A DNA stretch of 10,043 nucleotides from Myxococcales bacterium (GTDB lineage: Bacteria; Myxococcota_C; UBA6777), in NCBI GenBank assembly GCA_027005175.1, contig JALTMC010000838.1:1-10043 (forward strand), in the 5' to 3' direction. Below, piece by piece: positions 5,095 to 10,043 of this stretch. The notes under the pieces were generated by a model. It was not told where the DNA came from and did not search any database. It saw nothing but the letters and a program-made list of their open reading frames with translations. Position 1 is the first letter of the stretch. Each line of letters begins with the position of its first letter. Both the position numbers and the translations under genes were made by a program.

Positions 5095-6138
5095 CTAGTT
5101 ATTTTTTGCGCCGTTGCAAACCCAGTCTTTGATGGTCTTGATATTTGCGGTACTCAGAAACGGAGGTCCAGTAAGGGGCATTCGACTTCCAGTGATTCCG
5201 GGCTTTCCTTCGATCTTATCAATCAAGTAGCTATTGGTGACAGAGCCCGGCTTGATATACTCTTTTCCTGTTGATGATTTTACATTAAAGAGAGCTTTGT
5301 ATTTGCTAGCCCCCGTAGAGCCCATAGAGAGTCCACCCGAAGAACCACCGGTATGACAGCTACAATTGGCATCAATAAGAGGAACGACTTTTGCTTTAAA
5401 TCCGGGGTCAGGATCACAGGTAGGTGCTGTTGATTTGCACACTCCAGCGGTACATGCTTCCGATGCTTTGCACTTTGTTCCACATTTGCCACAGTTATCC
5501 TTGTCTTTTGTAGTATCAATACACTTGCCACCACATGCCGTTTGACCTTTGGGACAGGCACATACACCCGCAGTACAACTTTGACCTGTAGCGCAGGCAT
5601 TGTCACATTTGCCGCAGTGTTTGTCACTGGAGTCAGTCTTTACACAACTGCTACCACACTTGGTTTCTCCAGCCGCACAAGAAGAACCACACTTCCCCTT
5701 TGAGCAGATCTCCCCACTCTTACAGGCAAAGCCACACTCACCACAGTTTTTACTGTCAAACTGTGAGTCCACACACTTGCTACCACAAAGTTCCTGTCCG
5801 GATTTACAGGCACACTTGCCCGCTGTACATGTCTGCTCACCTTTGCAAGCAGTACCACACGCCCCACAATTGGCTTTATCGGTTTTGGTGTCAACACATG
5901 CACCACCACAACTGGCCTTGCCTGCCGCACAACCTTTTTCAGCGGCTGTTTCAGCAACCGTCTCGGCGACGGTTTCTGAAGTGGAAGCATCAGCAACAGC
6001 TTCAGCAATAGCTTCTGTTGCCGATGACTCTGTTGCTTTCTCGTCTGTGGTAGAGCCGGGACCACAGGCCCAAAAACTCATCATCGAGAAAAAGAGTACA
6101 AAAACACTCGGAAATACAATACGACGTACAACAAACAT
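5095..6138 (-). CDS. Cysteine-rich secreted lipoprotein with C-terminal cytochrome-like domain
   Basis: The 347-aa product starts at ATG 6138, preceded by AGAGAGG at five bases. A longer frame from 6330 runs through promoter repeats and is unlikely to be coding. Residues 1-24 are a signal peptide and F-W-A-C puts a probable lipidated Cys at 25, although the lipobox is weak. Residues 26-68 are an Ala/Glu/Thr/Ser linker. Residues 70-234 hold four repeats of about 41 residues with eight cysteines each; the first is C70, C77, C81, C91, C94, C98, C104 and C109, and the others start at C111, C154 and C195. The repeats resemble disulfide-rich surface modules of myxobacterial lipoproteins. Residues 241-347 resemble the small cytochrome-like domain with I-K-P-G, S-Y-L-I-D-K-I, R-M-P and W-V-C-N-G-A. 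The expected C-x-x-C-H haem site is C-S-C-H at 259-262, one residue short. Substrate and redox role are unknown. Confidence 0.87.
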   Translation of the reverse strand: MFVVRRIVFPSVFVLFFSMMSFWACGPGSTTDEKATESSATEAIAEAVADASTSETVAETVAETAAEKGCAAGKASCGGACVDTKTDKANCGACGTACKGEQTCTAGKCACKSGQELCGSKCVDSQFDSKNCGECGFACKSGEICSKGKCGSSCAAGETKCGSSCVKTDSSDKHCGKCDNACATGQSCTAGVCACPKGQTACGGKCIDTTKDKDNCGKCGTKCKASEACTAGVCKSTAPTCDPDPGFKAKVVPLIDANCSCHTGGSSGGLSMGSTGASKYKALFNVKSSTGKEYIKPGSVTNSYLIDKIEGKPGITGSRMPLTGPPFLSTANIKTIKDWVCNGAKNN

Positions 6139-6160
6139 CTGAACCTCTCTCTTCAAAAAA

Positions 6161-6306
6161 AGATCTAAGCAAAACAAGAAACAAACTGCCTTTGGAGCCT
6201 CCCTAAGGTAGCAACGGATGATAGATCTTGCATCAGATCGAAGCAGAACAAAAAACAAACTACCTTTGGATCCCCTACAGTGTAGCAACTTGCGATAGGT
6301 CTTGCA
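6161..6306. repeat. 72-bp imperfect direct repeat in the promoter region of the lipoprotein gene
   Basis: Copy one at 6161-6232 and copy two at 6235-6306 are each 72 bases, roughly 80% identical by eye, and separated by 2 bases. Shared blocks include AACAAACT-CCTTTGGA, GTAGCAAC and ATAG-TCTTGCA. The repeat fills most of the 206-bp gap between the peptidase and lipoprotein genes. The second copy contains the best promoter match; the first copy has a decayed version of the same elements. Confidence 0.8.
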
Positions 6307-6307
6307 A
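6279..6307 (-). promoter_or_regulatory. Candidate promoter of the lipoprotein gene
   Basis: On the minus strand TTGCAA (-35) and TACACT (-10) are separated by exactly 17 bases. The same spacing in the other 72-bp repeat copy gives ATGCAA and TACCTT, a weaker match. Transcription from the better site would give a leader of about 135 bases containing the rest of the repeat. Confidence 0.4.
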
Positions 6308-6344
6308 GGTAGTCTCATGATCATGCTCATGATTCAAGCCGAGC

Positions 6345-8945
6345 CTATTTTTTCTTGCCACGGGTCTTGGCTTTTTCGAACGTCTCAAACTTCTTGAGAA
6401 GTTTGCGTTGTTCTTTACGAATGGATTCGAGGCTATCGCCCATTCTCCGAAGCCGTTTGCGCAACATTCCCTGACGAAGGATCATACGAATCGCCCGTTT
6501 CACACTTTTGGCCGTGCTGCGATGAGGAGCCTGAGCTGCATACTTATGCAAGTGAGGGATAGCTCTGCGATCACCGAGCATACCGAGAGCTCGCACAGTC
6601 GTTCCACGAACAAAGGGATCTGGATCTTTCAGATGGGGAAGCAACAACAGCAGGTCTGCTTTCTTCTTTTTTTCACGAAAGAAAGTAGCCATTCGAGCAA
6701 ACCCACCCAAAGCAGACAACCGCACACGGCGCTGCATTCCACGAACCATGGATTGTTTAAGATACGTCAGAGAGCGTTTATCTTCGAGTTCCATCATGCC
6801 CGATAATGCAGCAATTCGGATACGCCCACCATTTTCAGTCTGGCCATAGGCTTCTATCATTAAGTCAAATGACTTTTTATCATCCAGCTTTGCAATGGAG
6901 CGAATAGCGGCCTGTCGAACACTGTAGCTGTCATCCTTTCGCATGCGATCAGCCAACGCTTTGATGGGCTTGACTTCGGCACAGTTTCGGAGCTGTTCTG
7001 CCACAGTTACCCGAACACGAGCTTCTTTGATCGCCAGAGCCTTAATCAGGGCTTTGCAATCCTTAACACGAGCCAGCTTCCCCAAAGCAGTGGCCGCAGC
7101 CCTACGCAGAGTGAAATGAAGTTTTTCGTTGAGCAAGGCGGCCAACAATGCCTTGTGTACCTTGGGACGATTGGGAAAATCACCCAATTGACGGGCTGCA
7201 CGAGCCTGACTTAACATCGCAGAACCATGCTGCAATTGAAAGACCAACTCCTGCCACTTCTTCTTCCGTTTAACCTTCATGAGAATGTGCTCACGAGGAT
7301 CAAACTCCACCATCTTAGGTCGTGTGGGATAAGGAATGGTGATCACATCGCGCTTCTTTGACAGCGAAACAGATACGATCTTTCGCTTGAGCTTGCCATT
7401 GGTCACATACAGCTTTGCTCCAAACTTGTATGGACGCTTGTTGGTCTGCTTAAAAGTCGCAATCACCTGTTTGTTCTTGCGGTCGTACCGCCAAGAAAAG
7501 TGGACGTTTGGATGACCCGCACGATAAACCCATTGGTCAAAGAACGGCTTCCAGTTTTTACCACTGATGACTTCAATGGAGCGACGAAGATCACTGGTCT
7601 CCACCAATCCATGTGCATTGGTTGTCACATAAAAATTGATCGCATCCCACCATAATCGATCACCCAGAATGGTGCGAATCATATGTAAAACAGCCGCACC
7701 TTTGGGATAAGAGTGCGAATCAAACATATCGCCAGCAAACTCGTATTTGCTCGTTTGAATGGGGCGCTGGTAGCTCGATCTCCAGTACCATCCCAGCATC
7801 CGATGACGCTCACTGTCGAACTCATCCTCACCCCACTTGTGCTCCACATAGAGCTTGTCAAAGTAGGTCGCAAAACTCTCATTCAGCCAGAGATGACTCC
7901 AGTCCACACAGGTGAGTAAGTCGCCAAACCACTGGTGGGCAAGCTCGTGAGCAACCAAACCATCGCTTCTCCAAGTCAGATGTGCCTTGGCATCATGAAG
8001 AGTCCCATGAGTCAGAATGGTGACAGTGATATTCTCCATGCCTCCCGCAACAAACCGATGGACAGTAACTTGGTCATACTTTGAATAAGGATAAACCACA
8101 CCGATACTTTCTGAGAAGAACTTCATCATATCGGCTGTATTTTTAAAAGAACGGGCTGCTTTGTCAAAGTCTTCGGGGGGTACGAGGCTACGGATGAGGA
8201 TCTTATTCCACCGTTGTTCATAGACCTTAAACACACCAATCGCCACAGCCAAAAGATAGTTCACATGATTGTGCTTCATCTTGTGGTGATAGGTCACAAA
8301 CTTTTTCGTCTCTGTTTTTTTAAACAGCTTGCCGTTGGTCACCACCATGAGAGGCTTGGGAACAGTAAAGACTGTTTCACTGGTAAAGCGCATATTAGTG
8401 TAGTCAAACGAAGGGAACCAGAAGCGGTTGTCTTCCGACTCTCCTTGTGAAAATACATGAAGGGGACGTTTAGGATAGGCTTTGTCTGGCAAGACAAAAT
8501 GTAGACCAGTGCGTGGTGTGGCAGAATATACCACACGCAACTTAAACGGCTTATTGGGATGCATCGTCACACCCGTTTCAATGTGCAACTTATGTCCCAC
8601 ACCCTGCCACTTGGCTTTCTTTTTGTTGATCCAGACCTCTTTAATTTGTAGCTCAGCTGCATCCAGAACCACATGAGTAATCGGCGCGGAGTGAGCCACC
8701 ATATCAAAGATCGCCTGCCCTGTAATAAAGCGCTTGGCAGGCAAAAACTTAAGCTCCAGCCGCAGGTGTTTGATCAGATAGGGCGTATCTCGCGCATACT
8801 TTTTACGGGTGCCTTTGGGGGCAAAGCGACGCCCCTGAGACAGAACTTTGGTACCATGCCTTCCTGAAGAAGCACCAACCCACCCAGGCCCTCCGAGAAA
8901 AACACTCAAGCTTACCATACAAAACAACCACTTACGCCACTGCAT
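6345..8945 (-). CDS. Exported M1-family zinc aminopeptidase with C-terminal HEAT repeats
   Basis: The 866-aa product starts at ATG 8945, preceded by AAGGAG at six bases; a TTG at 8963 would overlap that site. Residues 1-27 form a type I signal peptide, so the enzyme acts in the periplasm or outside. Residues about 40-220 match the beta-rich M1 N-terminal domain. The catalytic domain has the G-G-M-E-N exopeptidase motif at 301-305, H-E-L-A-H at 333-337 and W-L-N-E at 353-356. This gives zinc ligands His333, His337 and Glu356, with Glu334 as the general base. Y-P-K-G at 413-416 supplies the transition-state tyrosine. In place of the usual ERAP1-type helical C-terminal domain, residues about 590-820 are HEAT-like repeats, for example R-R-A-A-A-T-A-L-G-K-L and R-Q-A-A-I-R-S-I-A-K-L. 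The last 40 residues are a strongly basic helix ending K-T-R-G-K-K-K. All catalytic residues are present. Likely role is N-terminal trimming of external peptides. Confidence 0.95.
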   Translation of the reverse strand: MQWRKWLFCMVSLSVFLGGPGWVGASSGRHGTKVLSQGRRFAPKGTRKKYARDTPYLIKHLRLELKFLPAKRFITGQAIFDMVAHSAPITHVVLDAAELQIKEVWINKKKAKWQGVGHKLHIETGVTMHPNKPFKLRVVYSATPRTGLHFVLPDKAYPKRPLHVFSQGESEDNRFWFPSFDYTNMRFTSETVFTVPKPLMVVTNGKLFKKTETKKFVTYHHKMKHNHVNYLLAVAIGVFKVYEQRWNKILIRSLVPPEDFDKAARSFKNTADMMKFFSESIGVVYPYSKYDQVTVHRFVAGGMENITVTILTHGTLHDAKAHLTWRSDGLVAHELAHQWFGDLLTCVDWSHLWLNESFATYFDKLYVEHKWGEDEFDSERHRMLGWYWRSSYQRPIQTSKYEFAGDMFDSHSYPKGAAVLHMIRTILGDRLWWDAINFYVTTNAHGLVETSDLRRSIEVISGKNWKPFFDQWVYRAGHPNVHFSWRYDRKNKQVIATFKQTNKRPYKFGAKLYVTNGKLKRKIVSVSLSKKRDVITIPYPTRPKMVEFDPREHILMKVKRKKKWQELVFQLQHGSAMLSQARAARQLGDFPNRPKVHKALLAALLNEKLHFTLRRAAATALGKLARVKDCKALIKALAIKEARVRVTVAEQLRNCAEVKPIKALADRMRKDDSYSVRQAAIRSIAKLDDKKSFDLMIEAYGQTENGGRIRIAALSGMMELEDKRSLTYLKQSMVRGMQRRVRLSALGGFARMATFFREKKKKADLLLLLPHLKDPDPFVRGTTVRALGMLGDRRAIPHLHKYAAQAPHRSTAKSVKRAIRMILRQGMLRKRLRRMGDSLESIRKEQRKLLKKFETFEKAKTRGKKK

Positions 8946-9034
8946 CTCGAACTCCTTGTCCAATACTGTTTCTAAAAATCCTCACCAGGATTCTTACCAA
9001 TAGGATCTCAGCTACTGCTTGAAAGACGCGCAGG

Positions 9035-9062
9035 AATATACACGTTTCTCGCCACAAAGCAA
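9035..9062 (-). promoter_or_regulatory. Candidate promoter of the aminopeptidase gene
   Basis: On the minus strand TTGCTT (-35) and TATATT (-10) are separated by 16 bases. The predicted start lies about 80 bases upstream of the ATG at 8945. The -10 is a good match and the -35 is moderate. Confidence 0.35.
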
Positions 9063-9121
9063 AATCAGAGAGACAAGCCTTGGTATTGCAACAAATTTCT
9101 TGACGGCAGTATGTAAATCTT

Positions 9122-9154
9122 GTTGAGTTGTCGCTCCTAACGTATTTACTCAAC
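9122..9154. terminator. Inverted repeat downstream of the methyltransferase gene, weak terminator candidate
   Basis: GTTGAGT at 9122-9128 and ACTCAAC at 9148-9154 are exact reverse complements with a 19-base loop. They lie about 30 bases beyond the methyltransferase stop codon. The stem is short and the loop long, and only a short T-run follows on the minus strand, so termination is doubtful. Confidence 0.25.
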
Positions 9155-9182
9155 TTGTTTGGTCGCTGATCCTACAGAAATT

Positions 9183-9767
9183 CTACTTTTCTACAACAGA
9201 ATAACCTTTTCCTGTTCCCGGATGAGCTGTATGTTCACCCATCAAATGTATATATTTCTCGGGAACAGGGAGTAAAGGCTCAACCTCTGGAGTCGAAGTT
9301 TGCTTTCTAGGGATTAACTTTAAGGGGATTGAATGATCAACAGGATCATCCAAAAGCTGTTCTCGAATAGCACGCCCGAAAACATCACCCATTAGACGAG
9401 GGACAGCATTCCCAATTTGACGTTGAACTTCTGTTCTACCACCAGTAACGCTATAAGAATCGGGAAAAGTTTGTAACCGTAGTAACTCACGAGCAGAAAG
9501 ACGACGATTCAGCCAGTGGAGTGGACCAATGGCTGAACCGGGTTGGGCTTGAATCGTCCATGAAGGACGACTCTTTGCTAACTTCAATAAAAAGCTCCAA
9601 TATCTTCTCCTCCAACCAAAAAAAGGCAAACCGTCCCCACGTTCAGTATAATGAAGATAGCTTTTCCCTTCAGGAATCGAGGGAAGAAGTTCTGCCCAGC
9701 GACCTGTTATCTGTAACCCCTTGTGCTCTAAATCATTTAAATCGCCGATGGCATCCCATACTGTGGT
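9183..9767 (-). pseudogene. C-terminal fragment of a DNA (cytosine-5) methyltransferase, after an in-frame stop
   Basis: This frame continues directly, without a shift, from the upstream fragment past the TAG at 9768-9770. It reads T-T-V-W-D-A-I-G-D-L immediately after the stop, a segment that belongs inside C5 methyltransferases. The 194 residues contain the target-recognition region, including G-R-W-A-E-L-L-P-S-I-P-E-G and R-P-S-W-T-I-Q-A-Q-P-G. Motif IX follows as R-L-S-A-R-E-L-L-R-L-Q-T-F-P-D, and motif X as Q-R-Q-I-G-N-A-V-P. No ATG or GTG start with a ribosome binding site follows the stop; the first alternative start is a TTG at 9629, inside the recognition domain. The fragment would therefore be made only by read-through. 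Its stop is TAG at 9183-9185. The sequence shows no other damage, so the nonsense change looks recent or is a sequencing error. Confidence 0.8.
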
Positions 9768-10043
9768 CTAATCCTGAAGCTCTTCAGAAGATAAATTCAA
9801 TAAACTCAATTGCCTACTTAAATTTCTCTTATCATTTCCAATGTCTGGATTCCTATGAGTTTCTTTAGGAAAGACAAATTCACGGCCATCTCGCTCACCA
9901 AGAATGAATACTCGTTCACGAACCTGAGGAACACCATAATTGGCACAATTAAGAACCTGAAAGTGAAAGGAGTAATTTGTCCCAACTTCTTTGTTAATCT
10001 CATGAATTGTATTCTGTAACAAAAGAAGAGCTTCATCTTTACC
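9768..10043 (-). CDS. DNA (cytosine-5) methyltransferase, middle part (5' end outside window, truncated by in-frame TAG)
   Basis: The frame enters from beyond the window end and is open for 91 residues to a TAG at 9768-9770. It contains F-H-F-Q-V-L-N-C-A-N-Y-G-V-P-Q-V-R-E-R-V-F-I, the classic motif VIII region of C5 methyltransferases. SAM motif I and the catalytic P-C-Q motif IV would lie upstream and cannot be seen. As it stands the product would lack the recognition domain and motifs IX and X, and would not be expected to methylate DNA. C5 methyltransferases of this type may belong to restriction-modification systems or be solitary; any partner endonuclease must lie outside the window. The internal TAG and the adjoining C-terminal fragment make this one broken gene. 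Confidence 0.82.
   Translation of the reverse strand, partial: GKDEALLLLQNTIHEINKEVGTNYSFHFQVLNCANYGVPQVRERVFILGERDGREFVFPKETHRNPDIGNDKRNLSRQLSLLNLSSEELQD

Noticed and set aside
5600-6142. 180-residue open frame on the plus strand opposite the lipoprotein
   Set aside because: It is the antisense shadow of the cysteine-rich repeats, where few stop codons occur, and has no recognisable domain.
6139-6330. 64-residue N-terminal extension of the lipoprotein
   Set aside because: It would bury the signal peptide and consists of translated promoter repeats. ATG 6138 has a strong ribosome binding site.
8946-8963. TTG at 8963 as the aminopeptidase start
   Set aside because: The AAGGAG ribosome binding site for ATG 8945 lies inside that extension, and the signal peptide begins properly at 8945.
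9768-9770. TAG recoded as an amino acid in this organism, explaining both internal TAG codons
   Set aside because: TAG is the natural end of the lipoprotein, the aminopeptidase and the methyltransferase itself, so it works as a stop here. The TAG at 5000 is explained by the repeat frame shift.

Overview
The window looks like chromosomal DNA from a Gram-negative bacterium of the Myxococcota or a related former-deltaproteobacterial lineage. The main reason is the lipoprotein at 5095-6138. It combines a lipobox-like signal, four eight-cysteine repeats and a C-terminal cytochrome-like domain ending in a 'W-x-C-x-G-A' signature, a combination I associate with those bacteria. The exported M1 aminopeptidase whose C-terminus is built from HEAT repeats fits the same picture. 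Base composition is close to 50% GC by eye. The assignment is inference only, since no rRNA or marker gene lies in the window.

Layout. 1-516 (+) is the end of a very basic helical protein that begins outside the window. It converges, with a 3-bp gap, on 520-1449 (-), an unrecognised protein with an SRPBCC-like second half. 1697-2350 (-) is a TetR/AcrR-type repressor. The 426-bp region 2351-2776 separates it from a divergent gene at 2777-4186 (+), an Rsm22-like (METTL17-like) methyltransferase with a four-cysteine metal-site pattern. This region holds candidate promoters, two palindromes and a perfect 36-bp tandem duplication. 4187-4435 contains a perfect 18-bp inverted repeat plus a third degenerate arm. 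4436-5002 (+) is a DUF1285-like protein whose tail has been rewritten by a 35-bp tandem repeat. 5095-6138 (-) is the cysteine-rich lipoprotein, preceded by a duplicated 72-bp promoter-region repeat. 6345-8945 (-) is the M1 aminopeptidase. 9183-10043 (-) is the C-terminal part of a DNA cytosine-5 methyltransferase broken by an in-frame TAG; its 5' end lies outside the window.

How the genes relate. I see no tight multi-gene operon. The peptidase and lipoprotein genes are co-directional but 206 bp apart, and the lipoprotein has its own candidate promoter. The TetR gene could regulate itself, the divergent Rsm22-like gene or the downstream SRPBCC-like gene; the sequence does not decide between these.

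I do not see a convincing new multi-gene system. The distinctive signal is repeat activity at gene boundaries: a 36-bp duplication, a 35-bp array, a 72-bp imperfect duplication and an 18-bp inverted repeat with a third copy, all within about 3.7 kb. In addition there is one gene tail rewritten by repeat expansion and one methyltransferase interrupted by a nonsense codon.
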